Of a stretch of DNA of 64,000 bases, positions 44,043 through 53,782 are shown in pieces. The translations under genes and the position numbers were made by a program. The stretch lies in assembly GCF_000196675.2 (NCBI RefSeq), contig NC_015312.1, positions 2,232,001 through 2,296,000 on the forward strand, in the 5' to 3' direction. Numbering within the stretch: the stretch's first letter is position 1; every line of letters begins with the position of its first letter. Under the pieces are notes generated by a model. That model worked only from the letters and a program-made list of their open reading frames with translations. It did no database searches and had not been told where the DNA came from. The DNA comes from Pseudonocardia benzenivorans CB1190. Its GTDB lineage: Bacteria > Actinomycetota > Actinomycetes > Mycobacteriales > Pseudonocardiaceae.

Positions 44043-45287
44043 TCAGACCTTCGTGAACACCACGGAGGCGTTGTGCCCGCCGAACCCGAACGAGTTGTTC
44101 ACCGCGGCGTTGAGCTCCATCTTGCGCGGCTCCCCGGCCACGACGTCGAGCTCGACGCCCGGGTCGAGGTTCTCCAGGTTCAGCGTCGCCGGGACGACGC
44201 CCTCCTTGATCGAGAGCATCGTGAACAGGCTCTCGACCGCGCCCGCGGCACCGACCAGGTGTCCCATCGACGACTTGGGTGCGGTGAGCACCGGCCGGTC
44301 GCCGAGCGCCTTGCGGATCGCGGCCGACTCGCCCACGTCGCCGACGACCGTCGAGGTCGCGTGACAGTTGACGTGGTCGATGTCCGACGGTTCCAGGCCG
44401 GCGCTGCGGACGGCCTTGAGCATTGCCCGGGACTGGCCCGAGCCCTCCGGGTCGGGCCCGGTGATGTGGTACGCGTCGGCGGTGAGTCCGTGACCGGCGA
44501 GCCGGCCGTGGATCGTCGCCCCCCGGGCCCTGGCGAAGTCGGCCCGCTCCAGGACCAGGATGCCGGCCCCCTCGCCGAGCACGAACCCGTCGCGGCCGGT
44601 GTCGAACGGCCGCGACGCCCTCTCGGGCTCGTCGTTGCGGCTGCTCAACGTGCGGGACTGCACGAAGCCGGCCACCGTGATGCCGGTGATGCAGGCCTCG
44701 GCGCCCCCGGCCACGACGACGTCGGCGTCGCCCTCCTGGATGAGCCGGTACGCCCAGGCCAGCGCCTCGGCGCCGGACGCGCACGCCGACACCGGCGCGT
44801 GGACACCGGCACGGGCCCCCAGTTCGAGGCTGACGACGGCCGCGGGGCCGTTGGGCATGAGCATCGGGACTGTCAGCGGCGACACCTTGCGCAGGCCGCC
44901 GGACTCGAGCAGGTCGTCCTGGCCGAGCAGGGTCATCGCCCCGCCGATGCCGGTGCCGACGACCGCCGCCACCCGCTCCGGCTCGACCTTCGGCTCGTCG
45001 CCGCCGAGCCCGGCGTGCGCCCACGCCTCGCGGGCCGCGACGATCGCGACCTGCTCGCACCGGTCGAGCCGGCGGGCCTGGACCCGCGGGATGACCTCGG
45101 TGGGCTCGACGGCCAGCTGCGCGGAGATCTTCACGGGCAGGTCGAAGCGCTCGACGAACTCCGCGTCGGTCCGTCCGACACCCGACTTCCCGGCCAGCAG
45201 CGCCTCCCAGGTCGACGCGGCGTCCCCGCCGAGCGGGGTGGTCGCGCCGTACCCGGTGACGACGACCTCGACTGGGGCCCCCGTCAC
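44043..45287 (-). CDS. fabF: Beta-ketoacyl-ACP synthase II (FabF/KasA type)
   Basis: FabF condenses malonyl-ACP with a growing acyl-ACP. The 414-residue protein has the Cys-His-His active site: C169 in SACASGAEA, H309 in NCHATSTVVGD and H343 in SSMGHLVGAAG. GTG at 45287 overlaps the acpP stop (GTGA). It is the last gene of the fabD-fabH-acpP-fabF operon and ends just before a terminator hairpin. Confidence 0.96.
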   Translation of the reverse strand: MTGAPVEVVVTGYGATTPLGGDAASTWEALLAGKSGVGRTDAEFVERFDLPVKISAQLAVEPTEVIPRVQARRLDRCEQVAIVAAREAWAHAGLGGDEPKVEPERVAAVVGTGIGGAMTLLGQDDLLESGGLRKVSPLTVPMLMPNGPAAVVSLELGARAGVHAPVSACASGAEALAWAYRLIQEGDADVVVAGGAEACITGITVAGFVQSRTLSSRNDEPERASRPFDTGRDGFVLGEGAGILVLERADFARARGATIHGRLAGHGLTADAYHITGPDPEGSGQSRAMLKAVRSAGLEPSDIDHVNCHATSTVVGDVGESAAIRKALGDRPVLTAPKSSMGHLVGAAGAVESLFTMLSIKEGVVPATLNLENLDPGVELDVVAGEPRKMELNAAVNNSFGFGGHNASVVFTKV

Positions 45288-45526
45288 TGGTTCTTCGCGA
45301 TGTAGTCCACCGCGTCGCCCACCGTCTTGAGCTCGGCGAGCTGCTCGTCGGGGATCTTCACACCGAACTTGTCCTCGGCCTGGACGGCGATCTCGACCAT
45401 CGAGAGCGAGTCGATGTCGAGGTCGTCGACGAAGGACTTCTCGGCCGAGACGTCACCGGCGTCGATACCGGCGACCTCCTCGACGATCTCGGAGAGGCCG
45501 GACAGGATCTCGGCGTTGTCAGCCAC
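45284..45526 (-). CDS. acpP: Acyl carrier protein
   Basis: The 80-residue acidic carrier has the phosphopantetheine site S40 in DDLDIDSLSMVE. It shuttles acyl chains between the Fab enzymes. GTG at 45526 has AAGGAG at seven bases. Its stop overlaps fabF; fabH ends 53 bases upstream. Confidence 0.97.
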   Translation of the reverse strand: MADNAEILSGLSEIVEEVAGIDAGDVSAEKSFVDDLDIDSLSMVEIAVQAEDKFGVKIPDEQLAELKTVGDAVDYIAKNQ

Positions 45527-45579
45527 TGGGTGCTCCTTCTGGTGGGAAACTCGGGGTGTCGCGTGGTCGGAACGGAATC

Positions 45580-46569
45580 CTAGGGACAGACCACGACCTG
45601 GGCGGCATAGGACAGGCCCGCACCGAACCCGACCAGCAGCGCGACGTCGCCGGAGCGGACCCGGCCGTCGGCACGCATGTGGTCGAGCGCCAGCGGGATC
45701 GACGCCGACGAGGTGTTTCCGGAGTGGATGATGTCGTCGGCCACGACCATGTCCTCGCGCGCGCCCTTGGCCCGCAGCCGCTTGGCGACGGACTCGACGA
45801 TCCGCAGGTTGGCCTGGTGCGGGATGAGCACGTCGATGTCGGCGGGCGTGAGGCCGGCGAGCTCGACGGCACGCAGCGCGACGGGCGCGATCTTCGTCGT
45901 GGCCCAGCGGAAGACCGACTGGCCCTCCTGGGCGAGCGCCTGGTTGTGCTCGCGGATCTCGATCATCGAGGACAGGTCGCCCGCGGACCCCCACGCCACC
46001 GGCCCGACGCCCACCGACTCCGCGTCGGGGGCCGGACCGAGCACGGCCGCCCCGGCACCGTCGGCGAAGATGATGCACGTCGAGCGGTCGTCCCAGTCGA
46101 GCCAGTCGGTGAGCTTCTCGGCGCCGATCACCAGCACCGTGCGGGCCGAGCCCGCGCGGATGAGATCGGCACCGGCACCCATCCCGTAGCTGAACCCGGC
46201 ACAGGCGGCGTTGAGGTCGAACGCGCCGGGAGCGCTGACGCCGATCTTCTCGGCGGTCTGCGCGGCGGCGTTCGGGATGGGGTAGCGCATCGTGCACGTC
46301 GCGACGATGACGGTGTCGACGTCGGCCGGGGTGAGCCCGGCGTCCTTGACGGCGCTGCGGCCGGCCTCGGCGGCCATGTCCACCAGCAGCTCGTCCTCGG
46401 CGGCGACGCGGCGCTCGACGATGCCGACGCGCTCGCGGATCCACTGGTCGTTGGTGTCGACGCGCTTCGCCAGGTCGTCGTTGGTGAGGATCTTCTCGGG
46501 CTGGTAGCTGCCGACGCCGAGGATGCGTGCGCCTGGCACCGCCGCCGGGAGGGTCAACCGAGCGCTCAT
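45580..46569 (-). CDS. fabH: Beta-ketoacyl-ACP synthase III
   Basis: FabH starts chain growth by joining an acyl-CoA to malonyl-ACP and so determines straight or branched products. The 329-residue protein has the triad C123 (NAACAGFSY), H251 (PHQANLRI) and N285 (SGNTSSAS). ATG overlaps the fabD stop (ATGA). Confidence 0.96.
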   Translation of the reverse strand: MSARLTLPAAVPGARILGVGSYQPEKILTNDDLAKRVDTNDQWIRERVGIVERRVAAEDELLVDMAAEAGRSAVKDAGLTPADVDTVIVATCTMRYPIPNAAAQTAEKIGVSAPGAFDLNAACAGFSYGMGAGADLIRAGSARTVLVIGAEKLTDWLDWDDRSTCIIFADGAGAAVLGPAPDAESVGVGPVAWGSAGDLSSMIEIREHNQALAQEGQSVFRWATTKIAPVALRAVELAGLTPADIDVLIPHQANLRIVESVAKRLRAKGAREDMVVADDIIHSGNTSSASIPLALDHMRADGRVRSGDVALLVGFGAGLSYAAQVVVCP

Positions 46570-47498
46570 GCCTGCGCCCCCGCGTGCTCGGCGACCAGGG
46601 CGGCCGCGGCGTCGAGGTCGTCGGGCGTCTTCAGTGCCAACGTGGCCGTCCCCTTCAGCTCGCGCTTGACGAGTCCGACCAGCGCCCCCGCGGGCGGCAG
46701 CTCGATCACCGCGGTCACCTCCCTCTCACGCAATGTGGCCATGCACATGTCCCAGCGCACCGGCCGGGTCACCTGCGAGACCAGCCGCGACAGCGCCTCG
46801 GCGCCCGAGGTCACGACGGTCCCGTCGGCGTTGGACAGCAGCGGCCGCTCGGGGTCGGCGGGCTCGATGCCGGCGGCGTGCGTGCGCACGGCGTCCTCGG
46901 CGGGAGCCATGAACCGCGTGTGGAACGCACCCGCGACGGGCAGCGCCTTCACCCGGCTGCGCTCGGGCGGGTTCTCGGCCAGCGCCGCGAGCGCGGACAG
47001 CGGTCCGGCCGCGACGATCTGCCCGGCGCCGTTCATGTTCGCCGGTTCGAGGCCGAGCTCGGACAGCCGTGCGAGCACGTCGTCGGGGTTCCCGCCCAGC
47101 AGGGCGCTCATGCCCGTCGGTTCCAGCGCACACGCGGCCGCCATCTCCCGCCCCCGGACGGCCGCCAGCGCGACGGCGGCGTCGGTGGGCAGGACGCCGG
47201 CGACCGCGGCCGCGGCGAGCTCTCCGACGGAGTGCCCGGCGATCGTCGCCCGCTCGGGCAGCGTGACATGTGCGCCGAGCCGCGCGGCGGCGAGCAGCGC
47301 CGTGGCGACGACGAGCGGCTGGGTCACCGCGGTGTCCTTGATCTCGTCGGCCTCGGCGGTGGTCCCCAGCCGGCGCAGGTCCAGCCCGACGGCGTCGGAC
47401 CAGGCCGCCACGGTCTCCTCGGCGACGGGGTCGTCGAGCCAGGGGGACAACATGCCTGGGGTCTGGGATCCCTGACCCGGTGCGAGCAGCGCGATCAC
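46566..47498 (-). CDS. fabD: Malonyl-CoA:ACP transacylase
   Basis: FabD loads malonate onto ACP. LLAPGQGSQTPGM begins the protein and S90 in IAGHSVGE is the nucleophile; the partner His is in AGAFHTRFM. GTG at 47498 is chosen to give the family's start; the longer frame has no ribosome site. It is first in the fab operon; upstream lies an inverted repeat likely bound by the FasR-type regulator. Confidence 0.95.
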   Translation of the reverse strand: MIALLAPGQGSQTPGMLSPWLDDPVAEETVAAWSDAVGLDLRRLGTTAEADEIKDTAVTQPLVVATALLAAARLGAHVTLPERATIAGHSVGELAAAAVAGVLPTDAAVALAAVRGREMAAACALEPTGMSALLGGNPDDVLARLSELGLEPANMNGAGQIVAAGPLSALAALAENPPERSRVKALPVAGAFHTRFMAPAEDAVRTHAAGIEPADPERPLLSNADGTVVTSGAEALSRLVSQVTRPVRWDMCMATLREREVTAVIELPPAGALVGLVKRELKGTATLALKTPDDLDAAAALVAEHAGAQA

Positions 47499-47566
47499 GA
47501 CGGACAGCGAACACCGCCGGGGTACGCGGACGGCATAGCGGCAGGCTCCAACTCCACGAGCCGATA

Positions 47567-47639
47567 TTGTAGGTTTCCTACAACAAAGAGAACTATGTGA
47601 CCGCCGACTCCCCACGTCGAGGGACCGTCTTTTGTAGGA
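47567..47639 (-). promoter_or_regulatory. Fab operon promoter with FasR-type operator
   Basis: TTGTAGG-ttt-CCTACAA (47567-47583) is a perfect inverted repeat; a half-site TTTTGTAGGA lies at 47630-47639. On the minus strand TACAAT within the repeat could be the -10 of fabD, with no good -35, as expected for an activated promoter. Control by the adjacent FasR-like protein is inferred. Confidence 0.6.
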
Positions 47640-47683
47640 GTCGCGCGCCCGGTCGCGCCGATCGCGTGATCCTCAGTCGCAGC

Positions 47684-49201
47684 TCAGGGTGCGTCGGGCG
47701 GACGGGCGGCGGGTTCGCCGGAGGCCTCGGGCCCCGCCTCGGCCCGGGCCATCCGCACCGCGAGGAGCGCCGCGCGCAGCACCAGCGCGTCGCGCGGATC
47801 GGTCGGCGTCCGGCCGGTGAGTTCGCTCACGCGGCGCAGCCGGTAGCGCACGGTGTTGGGGTGCACGAACAGCGTCCGCGCGCAGCCCTCGAGCGAGCTG
47901 CCGCCCTCGAGGTATGCCGCGAGGGTGCGCAGCAGCTCGCCGCCGGCGTCGGCCAGCGGCGCGACGATCGTCTCCACCAGCCGCCGGTGTGCCGCCGCGT
48001 CGCCGGAGAACGCCCGCTCGGGCAGCAGCTCGTCGGCCGGTACCGGACGCGGCGCCTCGGGCCAGCCGGGTGCTGCGCGCAGCCCGGCGAGCGCGTCGCG
48101 GGCACTCGCGTGCGCCGTCGCGAGGTCGGGCGCGAGCGGGCCGACGACCAGCGGACCGTCGCCGAAGTCCAGGGCCAGCGCGGCCAGCACGGCGTCGAGG
48201 CCGTCCCCGTTGCGGTCCCCGTGTCGGTCACCGGGTCGATCACCGGGTCGATCGCCGCTCCGGTCGCCGTTGCCCGGGCCGGTGTCGGGCTCGCCGTCGC
48301 CCGCGCACGAGAGCAGGACGACGAGCCGGTTCCCCTGGGCCCCGACCAGGACCGACCGGCCGGCGCGCCCGGCGCGGCGGCGCAGCTCGCCGAGCCGCTC
48401 GGCCGCGTGCTCCGCGGGCGGGCTGCCGACGAGTACCCGCACCGCGCCCGCCGGGTCCCAGCCCAGTGCCGACGCCCGGGAGATCAGCTCGTCGCCCGCG
48501 TCGCCGCGGACCACGCCGTCGACGACGAGCGCCTCCAGCCGGGCGTCCCACGCCCCGCGGTCCTCCGCGGCCCCCGCATAGGCGGTCGCCGCGGCGAACG
48601 CGACCTCGCGGCCGAAACGCAGCACCGCTTCCGACAGCACGCGGAACTCCGCGTCGTCGGCGGCCAGCGGCGGCAGCCGTTCCTCGAGGACGTCGGTGGC
48701 GACCCGCACCAGCTCCACGGTCTGGCGCAACGTCAGCCGGCGCGCGAGGTCGCGTGGGGCGATGCGGAACGCCTCGGCGGTCAGCCGTACCGAGCCGGAA
48801 CCGGCGCCCGCGCTCTCGGGCTCGGCGTCCTCGGGTCGGGTGTCGTCGGCCTGAACCCCGTCGGGTCGGCCGCGCCGGGGGCGGACGGATCCGGGCCCGG
48901 CTGCGGGGGGATCGGTGGCGGGGGCGGTCGGGTGCCCGGCTCCGGTCGCGACGAGCCAGCCCACGAAGTTCGCGACGCCGGTCTGGGTGACCAGCTGGAC
49001 GCCCGACCGCAGCGCCGCGGGCAGCTTGCGGAACCAGGGCTGACGGCGGTCCATCGCCGCGAGGCACGCCCCGGCGATGCCACCGGCGGCGAGCTCCAGG
49101 CGGCGCAGCGTCGCGGGCGAGACGGCCGCGCGCGGGCCGGCGGGCGTCGTGGGGCGGGCCCGGGTGCCGGGATCGGCACGGCCGGATGCGGGGGAGGTCA
49201 C
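47684..49201 (-). CDS. fasR: FasR-like PucR-family regulator of fatty acid synthesis
   Basis: The 505-residue protein ends in a PucR helix-turn-helix (LEGCARTLFVHPNTVRYRLRRVSELTG) and has a CdaR-like middle domain. It sits directly upstream of fabD in the same direction, the place held by FasR in Streptomyces and Rv2242 in M. tuberculosis, which bind acyl-CoA and activate fab operons. Two low-complexity insertions are odd: Pro/Asp-rich near residues 90-130 and a GDRxGDRx run (about residues 320-340) encoded by 12-bp repeats near 48190-48260. GTG at 49201 is a choice among several; the upstream frame loses family likeness. Confidence 0.88.
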   Translation of the reverse strand: MTSPASGRADPGTRARPTTPAGPRAAVSPATLRRLELAAGGIAGACLAAMDRRQPWFRKLPAALRSGVQLVTQTGVANFVGWLVATGAGHPTAPATDPPAAGPGSVRPRRGRPDGVQADDTRPEDAEPESAGAGSGSVRLTAEAFRIAPRDLARRLTLRQTVELVRVATDVLEERLPPLAADDAEFRVLSEAVLRFGREVAFAAATAYAGAAEDRGAWDARLEALVVDGVVRGDAGDELISRASALGWDPAGAVRVLVGSPPAEHAAERLGELRRRAGRAGRSVLVGAQGNRLVVLLSCAGDGEPDTGPGNGDRSGDRPGDRPGDRHGDRNGDGLDAVLAALALDFGDGPLVVGPLAPDLATAHASARDALAGLRAAPGWPEAPRPVPADELLPERAFSGDAAAHRRLVETIVAPLADAGGELLRTLAAYLEGGSSLEGCARTLFVHPNTVRYRLRRVSELTGRTPTDPRDALVLRAALLAVRMARAEAGPEASGEPAARPPDAP

Positions 49202-49356
49202 GGCGCGGTCCCCGACATGTGCGGCAGCATGGCACGCGAAGGGGTCCGGCGGTGGCCGTGCCTGCCCGCCGGGCCCGTGCAACAGCAGCGCAACGCCCGG
49301 ATGCGACGGTCGCCGCCCGCGGCCGCCCGCCGAGGGCCTGGAGGAGGGAGCAGCCC

Positions 49357-50124
49357 ATGAGCCGGTCCGGCACCGTCGACGGCGTGCTCGTCCGGCGCGC
49401 CGACGACCGTATGCACACCGAGATCGACTGGCTCGACTCGCGGCACAGCTTCTCGTTCGGCGCGCACTACGACCCCGACGACACACACTTCGGTCTGCTG
49501 CTGGTGAGCAACGACGACAGGGTGAAGGCGGGCAGCGGGTTCGAGACCCATCCGCACCGCGACACCGAGATCGTCACCTGGGTGCTGGCGGGATCGCTCG
49601 TGCACCAGGACTCGACCGGGCACTCGGGCGTCATCCATCCCGGTCTGGCGCAACGGATGTCGGCCGGCAGCGGCATCCTGCACTCGGAGAAGAACGACGC
49701 GTTCCGCGCGGATCCCGCGACGCCCGCGACCGACGTCCACTTCGTGCAGATGTGGGTCGCGCCCGACACGTCCGGCGTCACGCCGGGCTACGAGCAGCTC
49801 GACATCACCGCCGAGCTCGACGAGGGTGGGCTCGTCGTCGTCGCGTCGGGCGTGCCGCGGCACGTCGACCAACGCGCGATCTCGTTGCGGCAGAAGGACG
49901 CCGCGCTCCATGCCGCACGTCTGCTGCCTGCGGGCACGGTCCGGCTGCCCGCGGCTCCGTACGTGCACCTGTTCGTCGCCCGGGGCACGGTGGAGGTCGA
50001 GGGGGCGGGACGGCTCGCCGACGGCGACGCCGCACGGATCACGGCGTCGGACGGTCGTCGGGTGACGGCCGGCGCCGATGGTGCCGAGATCCTGGTGTGG
50101 GAGATGCACTCCGCCCTGCGCTGA
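49357..50124 (+). CDS. Pirin family protein (YhhW-like bicupin)
   Basis: The 255-residue protein has metal-binding His in FETHPHRDTEIVTWVLAG and LHSEKN with the family pattern DSTGHSGVIHPG. E. coli YhhW, of similar build, is a quercetin dioxygenase; the physiological substrate is unclear. ATG at 49357 is preceded by GGAGGAGGGAG. It is divergent from fasR and distinct in sequence type from the frameshifted pirin at 39425. Confidence 0.92.
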   Translation: MSRSGTVDGVLVRRADDRMHTEIDWLDSRHSFSFGAHYDPDDTHFGLLLVSNDDRVKAGSGFETHPHRDTEIVTWVLAGSLVHQDSTGHSGVIHPGLAQRMSAGSGILHSEKNDAFRADPATPATDVHFVQMWVAPDTSGVTPGYEQLDITAELDEGGLVVVASGVPRHVDQRAISLRQKDAALHAARLLPAGTVRLPAAPYVHLFVARGTVEVEGAGRLADGDAARITASDGRRVTAGADGAEILVWEMHSALR

Positions 50125-50161
50125 GCATCCGTTCCGCCGGGCCCGTCCGGGTACCGCTGTG

Positions 50162-50189
50162 GACCCGGACGTCGAGCGACGTCCGGGTC
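50162..50189. terminator. Hairpin between pirin and cspA genes
   Basis: GACCCGGACGTCG and its complement flank two bases, a 13-bp perfect stem between convergent stops. No T tract. Confidence 0.7.
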
Positions 50190-50249
50190 GGGGACGGTCG
50201 GAGGTCGGGTGTGGCGAAGGAGTGGGCGTGGGGCGGGTGACCGCCTCGG

Positions 50250-50456
50250 TCAGCCGATGGGCGTGACCTTGGTGGCCTGCGGGCCCTTCTGGCCCTGCTC
50301 GATGTCGAACGAGACGCGCTGCCCCTCGTCGAGGCTCTTGTAGCCGTTGACCTGGATCGCCGAGTAGTGCACGAACACGTCCGCGCCACCACCGTCAGGA
50401 GCGAGGAACCCGTAGCCCTTCTCGCTGTTGAACCACTTGACGGTGCCCTCTGCCAT
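50250..50456 (-). CDS. cspA: Cold shock protein
   Basis: A 68-residue single-domain RNA chaperone with RNP1 KGYGFLAPD and RNP2 DVFVHYSAI, starting [15 protein letters not shown]. It melts RNA secondary structure and binds single strands. GAGGAG lies seven bases before ATG at 50456. A long leader, common for cold shock genes, is possible in the 350 bases upstream. Confidence 0.96.
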   Translation of the reverse strand: MAEGTVKWFNSEKGYGFLAPDGGGADVFVHYSAIQVNGYKSLDEGQRVSFDIEQGQKGPQATKVTPIG

Positions 50457-50808
50457 TCTTGCTCTCCTCGTACCTGGTGCCGGGGCACTCGCCCCCGGCA
50501 TCGCGCCGCCCAGCTGCTGTTCGCACCCTGGTCGGGACACCGTTCACGATCACGCGAGGTCGGCGTCGGGCGGAGCGTACCGTGACTCGGCTCTCCTGCC
50601 GAGAGTCAATGACCTGTGGATTCTCGGTGAGCGACACGTTCGGGGACACCGTTCGGCCCCGATCAGAACGCCCTCGCGCGGGGCGGGCGGACCGCTGTCG
50701 CGCACCGTGTCCGGCCGTGCGTCGAGGGTGATCGGCGCCATGTGCGCGACCGCCCCGGAGCCGCGGATGCGGCCCCGGGGCGGTCGGGTACGGCGCGCGT
50801 GCGGCGTG
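50457..50808. other. Intergenic region between aceE and cspA
   Basis: No gene is seen. It holds the aceE terminator hairpin (50748-50785), and the remainder probably carries the cspA promoter and leader. Confidence 0.55.
50748..50785 (-). terminator. aceE terminator hairpin
   Basis: GACCGCCCCGG (50748-50758) pairs with CCGGGGCGGTC (50775-50785) around a GC-rich loop, 24 bases past the aceE stop on the minus strand. No U tract follows. Confidence 0.7.
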
Positions 50809-53577
50809 TCAGGCGACCCCGGAGTCCGACGTCTGCGGGCCGGCCGCCTGCGGGTCGTCGATCGCGTACTTGGCCGCCGCCTCGGCGACGACGGCGCGGT
50901 CGACCTCCCCGCGCGCGGCCAGCGAGCCGAGCGCGGCCACGGTGATCGACTCGGCGTCGACCGCGAAGTGCCTGCGCGCGGCCGGCCGGGTGTCCGAGAG
51001 CCCGAAGCCGTCGGTGCCGAGCGTGGTGAACTGCGCCGGAACCCACTGGCGCACAAGGTCGGGGACCGCGCGCATCCAGTCCGACACCGCGACGACCGGT
51101 GCGTCGGACCCCTCGAGGGCCGTCCGCACGTACGGCACCTTCGGAGCCTCCTCGGGGTGCAGCAGGTTGTGCCGCTCGGCGTCCACACCGTCGCGGCGCA
51201 GCTCGCCCCAGGACGTCACCGACCACACCTCCGCGCCGACGCCCCACTGCTCGGCGAGCATGTCGCGCGCACGCAGTGCCCACGGCACGGAGACCCCGGA
51301 CGCCAGCAGCCGCACCTGCGGGCCCTCCGGGCGCGGCGACGCCGCGTACCGGTAGAGGCCGCGCAGCAGCGCGTCGACGTCGAGGTCGGCGGGCTCGGCG
51401 GGCTGGACGTAGGGCTCGTTGTAGACGGTCAGGTAGTAGATGACGTTCTCGGGGTCCTCGCCGACCATGCGGCGCAAGCCGTCCTTGACGATGTGGGCGA
51501 CCTCGTAGGAGAACGCGGGGTCGTACGCCGCCACGGCCGGGTTGGTCGCGGCCAGCAGCAGCGAGTGCCCGTCGTTGTGCTGCAGACCCTCGCCGGTCAG
51601 CGTCGTGCGGCCGGCCGTGGCGCCCACCAGGAACCCGCGGGCCATCTGGTCGGCCGCGGCCCAGATCGAGTCGCCCGTGCGCTGGAAGCCGAACATCGAG
51701 TAGAAGACGTAGACCGGGATCATCGGCTCGTCGTGGGTGGCGTAGGACGTGCCCGCCGCCGTGAACGAGCCGACCGAGCCGGCCTCGTTGATGCCCTCGT
51801 GCAGCAGCTGGCCCTGCTCGGACTCCTTGTAGGCCAACATGAGCGACGCGTCGACCGACGTGTACTGCTGCCCGTGCGGGTTGTAGATCTTCTGCGTCGG
51901 GAACATGGAGTCCATCCCGAACGTGCGCGCCTCGTCCGGGATGATCGGCACGAAGCGAGGGCCGATCTCCTTGTCCTTCACCAGCTCGCGCAGGATGCGG
52001 ACGAACGCCATCGTCGTGGCCGCCTCCTGCTTGCCGGATCCCTTGCGCGCCACCTCGTAGACCTTGTCGCCCGGCAGCACCAGTGCCTTCGACGACGTGC
52101 GGCGCGACGGCAGCGGCCCGCCGAGGGCCTTGCGCCGGTCGGCCATGTAGCGGATCTCGGGCGCGTCCTCGCCGGGGTGGTAGTACGGCGGCAGGTACGG
52201 GTCGCGCTCGAGCTCGGCGTCGCTGATCGGGATGCGCTGCTCGTCGCGGAACTGCTTGAGGTCCTCGAGGGTCAGCTTCTTCATCTGGTGCGTGGCGTTG
52301 CGACCCGCGAAGTGCGACCCGAGGCCGTAGCCCTTGATCGTCTTGGCCAGGATCACCGTCGGCTGGCCGTTGTGCTCCAGCGCCGCCGCGTAGGCCGCGT
52401 AGACCTTGCGGTAGTCGTGCCCGCCACGCTTGAGGTTCCAGATCTGGGCGTCGGACAGGTCGCTGACCAGGTCCTTCGTCCGCGGGTCGCGGCCGAAGAA
52501 GTGCTCACGGACGAACGCGCCGTCGTTGGCCTTGTAGGTCTGGTAGTCGCCGTCGGGGGTCTGGTTCATCAGGTTGATGAGCGCCCCGTCGCGGTCGGCG
52601 TGCAGCAGCGCGTCCCACTCGCGGCCCCAGATGACCTTGATGACGTTCCAGCCCGCGCCGCGGAAGAACGACTCCAGCTCCTGGATGATCTTCCCGTTGC
52701 CGCGCACCGGCCCGTCGAGCCGCTGCAGGTTGCAGTTGACGACGAACGTCAGGTTGTCCAGGCCCTCCGTCGCCGCGACGTGGATGAGCCCGCGCGACTC
52801 CGGCTCGTCCATCTCCCCGTCACCGAGGAACGCCCACACGCGCTGGTCGGAGGTGTCCTTGATGCCGCGGTCGCGCAGGTAGCGGTTGAACCGCGCCTGC
52901 ATGATCGCGTTCATCGGACCCAGGCCCATCGAGACCGTGGGGAACTCCCAGAAGTCCGGCATCAGCCGCGGGTGCGGGTACGACGGCAGGCCGTGGCCGG
53001 GACCGCCGTGGGACAGCTCCTGTCGGAAGCCGTCGAGCCGGTCCTCCGACAGCCTGCCCTCGAGGTAGGCGCGGGCGTAGATGCCGGGGGAGGCGTGGCC
53101 CTGGATGTAGACCTGGTCGCCGCCGCCCGGGTGCTCCTTGCCGCGGAAGAAGTGGTTGAAGCCGACCTCGTAGAGCGTCGCGGACGAGGCGTAGCTCGAG
53201 ATGTGCCCGCCCACGCTGATCCCCGGCCGCTGTGCGCGGTGCACGGTCATCGCGGCGTTCCAGCGGATCCAGCGGCGGTAGGCCCGCTCGGCCTCCTCGT
53301 CGCCGGGGAACCAGGGCTCCCGGTCGGTCGGGATGGTGTTGACGTAGTCGGTGCTCGTCAGCGACGGGACCCCGACATGGCGCTCACGCGCACGCTGCAA
53401 CATCCGCAGCATGAGGTAGCGGGCGCGTTGCTGGCCCGCGGCGTCGAGCACCGCGTCGAACGAGTCGAGCCACTCCGCGGTCTCCTCGGGGTCGATGTCC
53501 GGGAGGTGGGCGGCGAGGCCGTCTCGGATGACGTGGACGCGTCCGGTTCTCTCGGAGCGGTTGTTCGGGCCGGTCAA
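50809..53577 (-). CDS. aceE: Pyruvate dehydrogenase E1 component (homodimeric type)
   Basis: AceE decarboxylates pyruvate with thiamine diphosphate and passes the acetyl group to E2 lipoate. The 922-residue protein is collinear with the mycobacterial enzyme: [31 protein letters not shown], the ThDP motif [13 protein letters not shown] ending [15 protein letters not shown], and [19 protein letters not shown] at 53577 with AGGGAG four bases upstream is the likely start; no suitable ATG or GTG gives the full N-terminus. It is divergent from DUF3052-ahpE, the same order as Rv2241/Rv2239c/Rv2238c. Confidence 0.96.
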   Translation of the reverse strand: MTGPNNRSERTGRVHVIRDGLAAHLPDIDPEETAEWLDSFDAVLDAAGQQRARYLMLRMLQRARERHVGVPSLTSTDYVNTIPTDREPWFPGDEEAERAYRRWIRWNAAMTVHRAQRPGISVGGHISSYASSATLYEVGFNHFFRGKEHPGGGDQVYIQGHASPGIYARAYLEGRLSEDRLDGFRQELSHGGPGHGLPSYPHPRLMPDFWEFPTVSMGLGPMNAIMQARFNRYLRDRGIKDTSDQRVWAFLGDGEMDEPESRGLIHVAATEGLDNLTFVVNCNLQRLDGPVRGNGKIIQELESFFRGAGWNVIKVIWGREWDALLHADRDGALINLMNQTPDGDYQTYKANDGAFVREHFFGRDPRTKDLVSDLSDAQIWNLKRGGHDYRKVYAAYAAALEHNGQPTVILAKTIKGYGLGSHFAGRNATHQMKKLTLEDLKQFRDEQRIPISDAELERDPYLPPYYHPGEDAPEIRYMADRRKALGGPLPSRRTSSKALVLPGDKVYEVARKGSGKQEAATTMAFVRILRELVKDKEIGPRFVPIIPDEARTFGMDSMFPTQKIYNPHGQQYTSVDASLMLAYKESEQGQLLHEGINEAGSVGSFTAAGTSYATHDEPMIPVYVFYSMFGFQRTGDSIWAAADQMARGFLVGATAGRTTLTGEGLQHNDGHSLLLAATNPAVAAYDPAFSYEVAHIVKDGLRRMVGEDPENVIYYLTVYNEPYVQPAEPADLDVDALLRGLYRYAASPRPEGPQVRLLASGVSVPWALRARDMLAEQWGVGAEVWSVTSWGELRRDGVDAERHNLLHPEEAPKVPYVRTALEGSDAPVVAVSDWMRAVPDLVRQWVPAQFTTLGTDGFGLSDTRPAARRHFAVDAESITVAALGSLAARGEVDRAVVAEAAAKYAIDDPQAAGPQTSDSGVA

Positions 53578-53719
53578 GGGGTCTCCCTGGTTGGCGGTCG
53601 TGCCGTTCGTGGTACGTGTGCCCCGGCGCGGCGGGGCCACTCGTCGGCTGTCGTTGCTGCCTCTATCGTGCCCCTCGGCGCGAGATCGTGGAACGGCGGT
53701 TGCGCACCGCTGGCCCCTC

Positions 53720-53744
53720 GTGTTCGGATTCCGCATCCGAACAC
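53720..53744. promoter_or_regulatory. Inverted repeat between aceE and DUF3052 gene
   Basis: GTGTTCGGAT-tccgc-ATCCGAACAC is a perfect 10-base inverted repeat with five-base spacer, 143 bases upstream of aceE and 39 bases before the divergent start. A repressor of one or both genes could bind here; alternatively it is a hairpin in the aceE leader. Confidence 0.5.
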
Positions 53745-53782
53745 GGGGTCGAGTAGGCCCCACGACACTAGGGGGCGCACGC

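Noticed and set aside
53574-53780. Small minus-strand frame in the aceE upstream region, and a possible tRNA around 53700-53760
   Set aside because: The frame overlaps the inverted repeat and divergent promoter without a ribosome site; the sequence does not fold into D, anticodon and T arms.
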